From contig NC_056739.1 of NCBI RefSeq assembly GCF_019279795.1, positions 14,366,968-14,430,967 of the forward strand: a stretch of DNA of 64,000 nucleotides, read 5' to 3'. Position numbers and translations under genes: made by a program. The stretch comes from Protopterus annectens (Eukaryota > Chordata > Ceratodontiformes > Protopteridae). The notes below the pieces were generated by a model, which was not told the DNA's origin, ran no database searches, and was given only the letters and a program-made list of their open reading frames with translations. How positions within the stretch are numbered: position 1 is the stretch's first letter; the number at the start of each line of letters is the position of its first letter. Below, piece by piece: positions 1-9,317 of the stretch.

Positions 1-441
1 AAACATCCGCTTCCCATATCTGTCCATCGTCCTAGATTCCTTATTAGGAGGATGGACAGATGAAGAAGTTTCAGCCAACTCCTTTTTTGTGGCCGATGTT
101 ACCACCATGGCATCAATGGAAACACCCTTGTTCAGAAATTGCTTGTCTTGTGGAGCAGTAATACATTTTGTGGACCTTCGGGGAGTTGGTTCCATTGTGT
201 CTGGAGCTGACCATGCCTTTCGAGCCACCAGAGACATCAGCGGATCGAAAGGCGGTGACACCCAGCTTATTCCTATGCTCCTGTAGGACTCTTGGACTAA
301 AGGCATGCACACCGAACAAGAGTCCTGCAGGTGTAGGGCGCCCAAGCAATAGACACAAGAAGTGTGACCTTCTGTCAGTGACATTTTCGGATAGCATGAG
401 TCACACTTCTTGAATCTAGACACTTTCGTGTCTTTAGACAT
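1..441 (-). pseudogene. gag of element A, internally deleted
   Basis: The gag frame opens at an ATG at 441. Its first 50 or so residues carry the alpha-family motif C-x2-C, then GHTSCVYCLG, then H-x4-C-x2-C, probably a zinc-binding fold. After a frame break near 290, the sequence jumps at about 250-285 to the gag central region (frame containing ITAPQDK and DRYGK). About 250 residues present in copy D are missing, so this is a deletion derivative. The central part then runs off the window edge. Gag of DIRS elements is taken to form the nucleocapsid-like particle; that role is family knowledge. Confidence 0.75.
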
Positions 442-1037
442 CCCTGTAAAAAAGAAATATCAAAATACAAAGAAAGAGTACAAAGGGAAGTAGGTAACTA
501 GAAAAAAACACACGCACTGCACTCAAGTTACCACACCCCAACAGCACACACACACTCTATAACAGAAGAAAGGGTAAAAGGACCTACTAACTACCACAAT
601 TTCTAAAGAAAAATTTACTACCGTAAAAAAAGGAAACAAGGATAAGCCTCTAACTAAAAATGGCTACCTTTAAAAGGAAACTGGGAGGGGGGGAGGGGAA
701 AACTCTCTAAGAAGAAAACAAGTTTTCAAGGGGGGAGACTAAACACCAAAAAATACTACAACTATGTATGAACACTAACTATTCTAAAAACTAACTATAA
801 TACAATACGAAAAGTTCTAATTATATGACAATAAAAGTAAAAATATGACCTGAGCCAGTAAATGCAACCTCGTAGCAAAAGCGGCAAACGAGATCTGGTT
901 ATCTAGCGCCAGGCATCATGGGATATAGGGGGGCCTCGAGCCAGTAAGTAGCTCCCGAGCTTTTGAAGATGGCCGAGTCGGAGCCGAGGATCGGCTCCGA
1001 ACCCACAAGAATGAAGGCGAGATAGCCAACTTAACAT
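442..1037 (-). repeat. A: 5' untranslated region and right inverted terminal repeat
   Basis: No reading frame is supportable here. From 442 to about 850 the sequence is A-rich with short homopolymer runs, like the 5' leader of B (12222-12560). From about 870 it is the right ITR, including the GC-rich core GGCCGAGTCGGAGCCGAGG near 970-990 that recurs inverted in the left ITR of B near 1115-1140. Confidence 0.7.
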
Positions 1038-1039
1038 TA

Positions 1040-1235
1040 AGAAGTTATGTACCTACCATAACATTCCATGTTAGTTGTCTTCATCTCGCCTTCTTTCTCG
1101 CTGTTTGGGATCGGAGCAGATCCTCGGCTCCGACTCGGCCATCTTCAATAGCTCGAGAGCTGTTTACTGGCTAGAGGCTACCCCTTATCCCATGATGCCT
1201 AGCGACAGCTACCCAGATATCGTTTGAAATAGCTA
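1040..1235. repeat. B: left (3') inverted terminal repeat
   Basis: It begins AGAAGTTATG and is the inverted counterpart of 12565-12751. The shared part includes TTGTCTTCATCTCGCC, the GGCTCCGACT core and the segment ending near CAGCTACCCAGAT. The first 30 bases are not shared with the other end, which is usual for DIRS elements whose ITRs are split. Confidence 0.85.
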
Positions 1236-1411
1236 ATCCCAGGCATAATATGAGAGAAACCAGTTATCAAAAAACTGGTTGTTCCATGCATCCTAATATC
1301 TAGAATAGGTTAGGAAGAACTAGCCAGAATAATAACAATAAAAGAATACTCAGCCAGTGAAAAAGGACTCCTCTCGATCTCTAGGATGGGGGGACAGAGG
1401 GAGGGACGCAA

Positions 1412-1515
1412 GAAAGAAGGCGAGATGAAGACAACTATCATGGAACTTTATGGTAGGTATATAACTTCTTAATGTTAAGTTGTCTATCTCGCCTTCATTC
1501 TTGCTGTTTGAGACA
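1412..1515. repeat. B: internal complementary region (circle-junction template)
   Basis: About 50 bases complement the left end (to 1469), followed by TA and then about 40 bases complementing the right end (from 1472, ATGTTAAG onward). This arrangement, placed just 3' of YR, is what DIRS elements are thought to use as the template for joining their ends into a circular DNA. Confidence 0.9.
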
Positions 1516-1589
1516 ATGTCCCTAGCACCTAACATCCTGGATGGCTCAGTGGAACAGACTCTTCAGAACAGTGGAACCAAAGTCAGCTC

Positions 1590-2760
1590 TGCTCCGGGAG
1601 ACCATATCCACCTTATAATGAGAAATAAAGGTATGAGGGTTTGCCCACGTGGCAGCTGCACAGATGGAATCAATGGGCAACCTAGACTGAAAAGCTACGG
1701 AGGTGGCTTATGCCCTAGTAGAATGACCTTTCGGTTTAGTTGGTAACTCTTTATTCCGTAACTGGTAAATAAATGTAATAGTGAGGGACAACCACCTGGA
1801 TAAGGTCACCTTGGAAACTGGGAAACCTTGTTTGTTTAAGGCATAAGAAAGGAATAATTGGTCTGACTTTCTTATTTCTTTAGTTCTATGTAGGTAAAAA
1901 CGCAATTGTCTGTGAACGTCCAATTGGTGAAGCTTGTACTCTGCTTTGTTGCTATGACTGGGGAAGAACACAGGGAGATCTATAGATTGATTTAAATTAT
2001 TTTCTGAGCAGACTTTAGGAAGAAACATAGGATTAGTCCTCAGAGAAACTCTGTCCTTGTGAAACACCAGGTAAGGAGGACGAGCACATAGTGCTTGAAG
2101 TTCTGAGACACGCCTAGCTGAAATGATAGCAACCAGAAAGAGTGTCTTCCAAGACAGAAACTTGATGGAGCAGGATGCTGCCGGTTCAAAAGGAGGCAGA
2201 ATTAAGGAAGTTAGGACTAAGTTAAGGTCCCAAGGAGGGGGATCTCTCACTGGAGGTTTAAGAAGAGATGTTCCTCTCAAAAAAGCTTTACAGAGCTTAC
2301 GAGACATGATGTTAGAATTTGGCAAACAGATATGAAAATTAGAAATGGCCACTAATTGTGCCCTAATCGTAGTGGAAGCGGCCCCAGAGTGAAACAGTTG
2401 TGCTAGAAATTCAAGAATTTCGTGGACTGGGGTTGAAAAGGGATCCATATTCATAGACTCTGCCCAATAAGAAAAACGTTTCCATTTGCTAGCATAAGTT
2501 TTTCTCGTTGTAGACTTATGTGAGGAAACGATAATCTCACGGACTGCTGGGGAAATGCTGGGAAGCCTGGCTAAGGTTGGAAGTGGAGCAACCAAGATGT
2601 GAGCTGGAAAATTTGGAGTAACTGATGCAACCCGCCTGATTGATGAATCAGGAGAGCTGGAATCGGGTCCAGAGTCCAGGGTTGATCGAGAAGGTAGGGG
2701 TGCAGGAATGGGAACCATATCTGTCGAGGCCAGTAGGAGGCAATGAGGATCATTTTGCAA
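1590..2760 (-). pseudogene. B: tyrosine recombinase, one premature stop
   Basis: This is the site-specific recombinase thought to insert the circular DIRS DNA into the genome. The first catalytic Arg lies in ISARRVSELQAL, followed by the His-x-x-Arg box (HSTRA). Right after HSTRA a TAA at 1708-1710 stops the frame. Beyond it the frame continues with the usual C-terminal segment (AAATWANPHT) and the tyrosine-bearing HYKVD near 1600. One nonsense change therefore removes the catalytic Tyr. The start is unclear because the frame is open upstream over the MT domain. No other inactivating change was seen in this domain. Confidence 0.85.
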
Positions 2761-3262
2761 CCCAACGATTTTGCTTTATGTATGAGTTTCGGTATTAGGG
2801 GAAATGCCGGAAAGGCATAAAGAAGTCACCTGAGGCCAATCGTGGACTAGAACGTCTCTGGGTATGTAACCTGGAAGCGGGAGAAGTAGTTGCTGCATTT
2901 GCTGTTGAAAGGGGTGGCAAAAAGATCGCAGCAAGGCTGTCCCCATTTGCGGAAGATAAGATCCGCAACTTCCTGTTTCAGAGACCACTCGTGAAGCATG
3001 AGGATAGCTCTGCTGAGCCTGTCCGCTATGATGTTGAATCTCCCAGGGATGTGCGTCGCAAATCAGAAAACGTTTGGAGGAAATCTCCCACTGCCACAGT
3101 CTGAGTGCTTCTCGACACAGGGGGTAAGATCTGGTTCCGCCATGCTTGTTGATGTACCACACCACTGACATGTTGTCTGTTTGAATTGCAATGGTCCCGG
3201 AAGGAAGAGAGTCTTGAAGGGCTTGCAACGCTAGGAGCACGGCTCTCATTTCAAGGACATTT
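2571..3262 (-). pseudogene. B: RNase H and Dam-like methyltransferase region, frameshifted
   Basis: The RH part (about 3262-2990) shows MRAVLLALQAL, then TDNMSVVWYINKHGGT, the usual alpha RNase H core that would degrade RNA in RNA-DNA hybrids. A frameshift near 3055 breaks it, and the RH tail and MT start continue in another frame (RKWGQPCCDLFA-like). A second shift leads to the MT tail at 2765-2571 (SYWPRQIWFPFL). The MT domain resembles the phage-type N6-adenine methyltransferase seen in DIRS elements. The frame changes relative to RT at 3262 lie at a run of nine C (see the RT entry). Confidence 0.75.
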
Positions 3263-4726
3263 ATGTGCAGATGGTATTCGTGAGGTTGCCAAGTGCCTTG
3301 GACTGTCCTGCCCAGATAATGCCCCCCCCCACCCTATCAGGGAGGCGTCTGTAGTCACTGTGGCTACCGGAGGGGGCTGTATGAAAGGTCTGCCCTGAGT
3401 CACTAGTGGGGAGACCATCCACCAAAAAAGGTGCCTTTTGCATACCTCCATAATCAAGATAATGTGAGACATGGGTAGCTCCTGGAAAGACCACTGCATG
3501 AAAAGAAGCCACTGAAGAATTCTCATGTGGAAACGCACAAATGGAACTAGAAGAATGGCAGCTGCCATGGAGCCCAGAGTTTGAGGGACATATCTGATTT
3601 GGATCCTTTTGCTCTGCATTAGGATTTGCACTTGCTGACGAACTGTGGACACTCTTTCCAGTGGTAACCTTGCGAACATTCCCCTTGTGTTTAATTCTGC
3701 TCCTATGTAAGTGATAGACTGACAGGGCAACAAGGCAGATTTTTTGAAATTTATTGTAATACCTAGCTGGGTGCAAGATGTGATTGTATAATCCTGCACT
3801 TGTAAGAGTTGATGCCTGGTGGTAGCAGTGAGGAGCCAGTCATTTAGATATGGAAACACCTGGAATCCTTGACGTCTCAGGTGAGCCGTGACCACTGCCA
3901 TACATTTGGTGAACACCCTGGGGGCTGTGTTGAGACCAAAGGGCAGAGCTCTGAACTGGTAATGACTGGACCCCACCCGAAAGCGAAGAAATTTCCTGGA
4001 GAGTCTGTCCATCTTGATGTGGTAGTACGCATCCTGAAGATCTATCAAGCACATCCAATTGTCCTGACCCAGGAAGGGTAGAATGGACTGTAGTGTGACC
4101 ATCCGAAACTTTGTTCTTTGTACAGATCTGTTTAGTCTGCTGAGATCCAGAATCGGTCTCCAGTCCCCTGTCTTTTTTGGTACCAAAAAGAATCTTGAGT
4201 AGGTTCCGGATCTGTGCTGGTCTGTGGGGACTTCCTGAATGGCTATTTTTTCTAGCAGTTTTGAAACTTCTATTACTGCTTGCTCCTTCAGATTGGGTGG
4301 AACATCTGGAAGGGCCTTTTTTGACTGTAAGGGGGATTGATGGAAGGGAATTTTGTAACCTCCAGATATAATGGATAGTACCCATCTGTCTCTTGTTAAA
4401 TTTTGCCAGGCTTTTGGGTACAGCGAAAGTCTTCCCCCGAATGCATCCAGAGGTGAGCAGCCGGGCAACCCTCCAGGGATGCTGGAAGGGCTTGCCAGAG
4501 AAGGATTCTCTGTTGCCCTGGTTCTGCGTACCCCCTCTGCCATGAGGGCGGTGTCTATTGTTGTTTCCCCCTCTGCCTCTGGAGGAAAAATCACCACGTG
4601 TGTCAGGCAAGGCTCCCCGAGATTTGCGGAACCACATCTTCCCACTCTTCTGACCCTTGGGGTAAGGTCTAGAGTGAGTGGAAAAACGGACTCCCATGGC
4701 AAAGAGAGTCTTGCCTTCTTGCTCAC
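3251..4726 (-). pseudogene. B: reverse transcriptase with altered catalytic box
   Basis: This 491-codon frame carries the alpha RT: SRFFLVPKKTGDWRPILDLS, then DLQDAYYHIKM, ALPFGLNTAPRVFTKCM and the catalytic box. The box reads YLND instead of YLDD (near 3845-3860), so the first active-site Asp is lost. The thumb (MAAAILLVPF) and the start of RNase H (TTDASLIGWGG) follow. The frame then shifts at a nine-base G run (plus-strand C run at 3312-3320) and ends at 3251. The first 100 residues overlap the end of gag in another frame. DIRS RTs copy the element RNA in the host cell, but this copy is predicted inactive. Confidence 0.88.
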
Positions 4727-5893
4727 ACCTAGTCAATGTGTCTTTCACCTGTGGCCCAAAGAGAAAGGAGCTATCGAAGGGGGTATTGGTGAAGGACACT
4801 CGAAAGGGTTCCGCAAAGTGACACAGCCGCATCCAGGCATGCCTCCTGAGGGCCACACCCGTGCCCGCGGCTCTACTCGCTCTATCGGTTGCAGAGGAAA
4901 TGAGCCTCATTGAGGAGTTAACTACAGAATTAAGAGTCGCTAGCTGGGAAGCTACTTTGGCTTGTACTCCCTCAGCTGTAGGATCTTGAAGGGTATCTCC
5001 AAGCTCTTTAAGGAGATCCCCTTGAAGGCGAGTAAAATGACATAGATAGTTCAGGGACCTCATGGAGAAGGTCACTGAAGCAAACATTCACTTTCCGTAC
5101 CTGTCAATCGTCCTAGACTCCTTGTTAGGGTGATGAACAGATGAAGAGATCTCTGATAACTCTTTCTTGGTGGCTGCTGCTACCACCATGGCATCAACGG
5201 GCACACCTTTAGAAAGGAATTGCTTATCCTGGGGGGCTGTAATAAATTTATTAGGTCTCCTCGGAGTTGGTTCCACTGTGTCCGGAGCTGACCAAGCCTT
5301 TCAAGCCACTACAGACATAAGTGGGTCGAAAGGAGGAGAAACCCAGGAGGTGGAAGGTCAGGAACTGAAAGCGTCCAGGAATACAGACTCATCCTCGGTA
5401 GGGGCTAGGGGAGTCCAGTTCCCCCTCTGCCTAAGCATTTCAAGGATGTCCAAAAAGGGAACATCTTCAGAGGGGGATCTCGAGGACCCTTCCGATTCAT
5501 CTAAGTCTGTATCAGAAGCAACAGACTCAGGGGAGTCAATGTTCTTTCTCTTGCACTTCTTCTTCCAAGGGGGCTCCTCTGAGTGATCAGGGGAGGCCTC
5601 GGAAGAAGAGGAAACACCCAATGGGGTGTCCTGGGGCATTGGTTCCCTACGTTTGGGGTCTGCAGGAGGAGCAGAGGTTGGCACAGACACTACGGGGGAC
5701 AGAGCTGATGGAGCTGGTAGTGGAGCTGTCTCAGGGGACAGCACACTCCGCATGACCTCAAAGGCATCCCTGCCTCGAGGCAGAGAAAGCTCCGGTTCCG
5801 AAGAAATAGGAATCTTTCTCTGCGCCGAGGGGGATGGCTCCGAGGCCGATGTTGGAGCTGAGCTCACCTGCGCCGATGCTCTGAGAGGGAGAA
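4474..5893 (-). pseudogene. B: gag, 3' part
   Basis: This continues the gag interrupted by C. It holds a Ser/Pro/Glu-rich segment (5867-5360), the conserved central region (ITAPQDKQFLSKG, DRYGK, SMRSLNYL) and an Arg-Gly-rich tail near 4600-4500 that probably binds RNA. In-frame stops lie near 5358, 5303 and 5088. At the two I could compare most directly with A or D, an Arg codon in the relative has become TGA. The usual gag stop (TGA after GKPFQHS in D) is TGG here, so the frame reads on over the RT to 3840. Confidence 0.82.
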
Positions 5894-6115
5894 AGTACAG
5901 TTGTGTACACCTACCATAAATGTAGATGTTCGAGTGTCTTCACTGTTGCAGTCATGACTGTAGGGTTCTCCCCTGCCGGCAGGCAGTCCTCGGTTGGCCA
6001 GAATCCCAAAGTCTGGGTCCGGTGTCGGCTGTTCAACCATGCTCCCTGACGTCAGAGCACCAGGAGTACAAAGCTGACAGCCGACGCCATCTTCTCCAGT
6101 TTTTTTTGCCCCAGA
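5894..6115. repeat. C: left inverted terminal repeat
   Basis: It begins AGTACAGTTGTG and matches, inverted, 11225-11416 over about 190 bases (shared blocks CAGTCATGACTGTAGGG and CCCAAAGTCTGG). Only the first 35-40 bases differ between the ends. Confidence 0.88.
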
Positions 6116-6234
6116 TGTCAGGAGTCCCAAGATGAGTAAGGTCTCATATTCTTTGCAAATACACCTCAGAAGAATGGTGAAAAAAGGAACCACACAAAAG
6201 TAAAAATAAGAGGGGACAGGAGGGAGGGAAACCC

Positions 6235-6340
6235 AGACTGCAACAGTGAAGACACTCGAACATCTACATTTATGGTAGGTGTACACAACTGTACTATGTT
6301 CATTGTGTTTCACTGTTGCAGTCATGACTGTAGGGTAGAA
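6235..6340. repeat. C: internal complementary region
   Basis: The complement of the left end (ending AACTGTACT near 6294) is followed directly by the complement of the right end (ATGTTCATTGTG onward). It lies between the left ITR and the end of YR, the same place as in O and J. Confidence 0.88.
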
Positions 6341-6367
6341 TCCCAAAGCTGAAAGAATGGGAGGTGG

Positions 6368-8170
6368 TCATAAAGAAGAAGGGGTGGCTAAAAGGCCCTG
6401 CAAGCCTGCAGAGGCAAAGCCTGCCCTAGACTTATAGTAGAGAGGTAGATTGTAGTGCTTAGAAAAAGTATGCACTGAACTCCAAGTTGCAGCTTCCAAA
6501 ATGTCTTTGGTAGGAACTCCCCTGAGGAAGGCCGCAGAAGTGGCAGCAGCTCTGGTGGAATGAGTCCGTATACTCCCTGGGATTTGCTTTCCATGGTGTG
6601 AATAACAAAATCTGATTTCATGAGCAATCCATTTAGAAATGGTCTGTTTTGAAATTACTTTACCTTGGGAACTTGAAGCATAAGAAACAAACAATTGTTC
6701 TGATTTTCTGATGTCCTTGGTTCTGTCCAGGTAGAAACGTAGTTGTCTGTGTACATCCAAGGAATGTAAGATCCTTTCTCCTTTATTTTGAGGAGTGGGG
6801 AAAAAAGTTGGCAAGTGGATAGTTTGATTTAAAGCCACTTTGGAAACCACCTTAAGCATGAAGGTAGGATTAGTCCTCAAAGACACCCTGTCTTGATGAA
6901 AAATAATATAAAGTTCCACAGCCATAAGAGCTTGTAACTCTGAAACTCTCCTGGCAGAGATTAGGGCTAACAGGATAGCTGTCTTCCAAGAAAAAAACTT
7001 GATGTCAGAAGAGGCAGCAGGCTCAAAAGGAGGCAAGGTTAGTTTTTCCAAAACATAGTTGAGATCCCAAGCAGGAATGGGAGGAGATCTAGGAGGTCTT
7101 AAATTCTTAGCTCCTCTGAGAAATTGTCCCATGAGCTGGTGGGAAAAGATTGGAGGGTCTGTATTATAATGAGCAGAAATAGCACAGGCATGTATCTTAA
7201 TGGAAGAGAAAGAGAGACCCTTATGTAAGAGATCTGTCAAGTAAAGTAAAATTGAAGAAATGTTCGGAAGAAGAGGATCAGAATCCTGAGCCTGCATCCA
7301 GGAACAAAATATTTTCCATTTTCCTGCATAAGATTTTCTAGTGCTAGGACGTCTGGCTTCTAAAATGACATCCATAACCTGCTTGGGTAGGAAAGAAGAA
7401 ATCAAAGGCCCTGGATTAACCAGGCCACCAGGCTGAGAGTTCTGACATGAGAGTGTAGAACCTGACCCTGATGTTGGGACAGAAGGTTTGGAGACTGAGG
7501 TAAAACCCAAGGGGGCTCCAGACATAGGTTTTTTCGAGTTGGGTACCAAAACTGTCGAGGCCAATTTGGGGCCAGCAAGATTATCATCTTGGGCTTGTCC
7601 TGTTTTATCTTTAATAATACCCGTGGAAGAAGAGGAAGAGACGGAAAGGCATATCCCGAGAGGTTCCTCCAACTGAATGATAGGGCATCCACTTTCCAAG
7701 CTTCTTTGTGGAAAGTCCTGGTGCAAAAATTCTGTAGTTGATGATTGAGATGGGATGCAAAGAGGTCTATGTGAGGACATCCCCAGACTGCTGTTATCAT
7801 CCTGAATATTTTGGTGTCCAGCATCCACTCGTGTGGAACTGAAAGGTTTCTGCTCAGACTGTCTGCCAGGAAGTTTTGCTTCCCTGGTAGAAACTGAGCT
7901 TGAAGGCCCAGATTGCAAGCTAGAGCTGTGTTCCATAGATCCATGGCTAGTCTGCAAAGGTGGTAGGAATGAGATCCCCCTTGCTTGTTTATGTACCACA
8001 TAACTGTGGTGTTGCCTGTCTGTATTAGTAGTTGTCCTAGTTGTAGAAGATTCCTGAAGGCCATTAGAGCTTTCTGAATGGCTAACATTTCCTTTAAATT
8101 GATATGCAGGTGCTTCTGATCCTTTGTCCAAAGGCCCTGCAGACAGTTGCCCTGAAAATGGGCTCCCCAA
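6368..8170 (-). CDS. C: tyrosine recombinase, intact
   Basis: This open frame of 600 codons has the YR in its C-terminal half. The recombinase starts near LEARRPSTRKSYAGKW and has the first catalytic Arg in ISARRVSELQAL. The His-x-x-Arg box HSTRA lies at about residues 537-541 and the catalytic Tyr in SKHYNLPLY near residue 573. It would cut and join the circular element DNA and the target in the nucleus. The upstream 230 or so codons overlap RH and MT in another frame and may not be translated as such; the true start is not obvious. All catalytic residues are present. Confidence 0.85.
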   Translation of the reverse strand: MGSPFSGQLSAGPLDKGSEAPAYQFKGNVSHSESSNGLQESSTTRTTTNTDRQHHSYVVHKQARGISFLPPLQTSHGSMEHSSSLQSGPSSSVSTREAKLPGRQSEQKPFSSTRVDAGHQNIQDDNSSLGMSSHRPLCIPSQSSTTEFLHQDFPQRSLESGCPIIQLEEPLGICLSVSSSSSTGIIKDKTGQAQDDNLAGPKLASTVLVPNSKKPMSGAPLGFTSVSKPSVPTSGSGSTLSCQNSQPGGLVNPGPLISSFLPKQVMDVILEARRPSTRKSYAGKWKIFCSWMQAQDSDPLLPNISSILLYLTDLLHKGLSFSSIKIHACAISAHYNTDPPIFSHQLMGQFLRGAKNLRPPRSPPIPAWDLNYVLEKLTLPPFEPAASSDIKFFSWKTAILLALISARRVSELQALMAVELYIIFHQDRVSLRTNPTFMLKVVSKVALNQTIHLPTFFPTPQNKGERILHSLDVHRQLRFYLDRTKDIRKSEQLFVSYASSSQGKVISKQTISKWIAHEIRFCYSHHGKQIPGSIRTHSTRAAATSAAFLRGVPTKDILEAATWSSVHTFSKHYNLPLYYKSRAGFASAGLQGLLATPSSL

Positions 8171-9290
8171 GCATAATCCGAGGCATCCATGGTTAGAATC
8201 TGAGTGGCAGGAGGCAGACAGAAGGGTTTCCCTTTATTTAGAGTGCATGCCCTGGACCACCAAAGAAATTCCTTTTGAAGGCAAGGCAGGACGGAGGATC
8301 AGTATGTCTAAACTGTGGCAATGCTGAGACCATACACTTTTTAGGTACCACTGTATTTTCCTCATGTGTATTCTTCCATATGGTGCGAGAAGGATGCAGG
8401 AGGCCATGTAACCCAAAGCCTGCAGGAATCTCCTTGCAGATAGCTGAGTTAAAGTTGCCAAGGTTTTGAAAGTTGAAGCCAGCTGTAATTGTTTTTCAGA
8501 TGTCAGAAATGCCATCTGGGTTGTGGTGTTTAGAAGAGCACCCAGAAAAGTTATCTGCTGTGAGGGCGTCAAATTTGACTTTTTTATGTTTACAGAGAAT
8601 CCCAGGAACTTGAGGAGGTTCTGTACAAACTCTAGATGCTGGAGTAAGACATCCTTGCTGTCTGCCTGAATTAGACAATCGTCCAGATAAGGGTAAATTT
8701 GAATTCCCTGGAGTCTGCAGTAAGCTACTACTGGAGCCAGGCATTTGGTGAAGACCCTGGGTGCAGTAGACAATCCAAAGGGCAGCGCAGAGAATTGAAA
8801 GTGCCTCGATCCGGCCTTGAACCTGAGGTATTTTCTGCGTTCCTGCCTGATGGGAATGTGTAAATATGCCTCCTTTAAATCCAAAGTTACCATCCACGCA
8901 TCTTTGGATAGCATTGGAAGTAGCTGCTGTAGAGTAAGCATCTTGAATTTTGGAATCTCTAGAAAGGTGTTCAAGACTGACAGATCCAGAATGCGACTCC
9001 ATGAGTTTTGCTTCCTGGGGACTAGAAAGAGCCTTGAGTAAAAACCTTGTCCCATCTCTGAAAGTGGAACCAGTTATATGGCTTTCATAGCCAAAAGAGC
9101 TTCCACCTGGTTTAAGGCCTCTGTCCATTGATGTTTTGGAAGGTCTGGCCATCCGCTTGGCCTTGGCAGGGTATGAAAATGGAATTTGTAACCTCTTAAA
9201 ACCACATCCAGAACCCACTTGTCTTGGGTTATATGAGTCCAATTTTGATAAAAAAGAGAGAGTTTTCCTCCGAGAGGGGCTTCCAGGGAA
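7402..9290 (-). pseudogene. C: RT, RNase H and methyltransferase polyprotein, broken
   Basis: RT runs from about 9290 to 8277: FYSRLFLVPRKQNSW, VTLDLKEAYLHIPI, ALPFGLSTAPRVFTKCL, catalytic YLDDCLI and thumb LGYMASCILLAPY. A stop lies upstream near 9070 (MKAI followed by TAA). Near 8277 a small insertion shifts the frame, so RH and MT continue in the frame 8190-7402: TTVMWYINKQGGSHSY, then WGCPHIDLFAS and YAFPSLPLLPRVL, ending at 7402. Each domain core is otherwise well preserved. The YR frame overlaps the end of MT. Confidence 0.85.
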
Positions 9291-9317
9291 GAAGTTCCTG
9301 CAGCCCAACAGAGGGAG

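Larger units (their letters stand above)
1..1037 (-). mobile_element. DIRS element A (alpha family), 5' part, cut by window edge
   Basis: This is the 5' end of a minus-strand DIRS-like retrotransposon. It holds the gag start (441 downward), a 5' untranslated stretch (442 to about 850) and the right inverted terminal repeat (about 870-1037). The repeat is closely similar to the right end of B at 12565-12751 and ends CTTAACAT, as B does. It is joined through TA to the left end of B, exactly the arrangement found in the internal complementary region of B. The rest of A lies outside the window. Confidence 0.8.

Noticed and set aside
4371-4913. Plus-strand 180-codon frame opposite gag/RT of B
   Set aside because: It mirrors a conserved minus-strand coding region; similar plus-strand frames (29703-30107, 31098-31706) follow codon bias of the opposite strand. 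No independent domain is seen.
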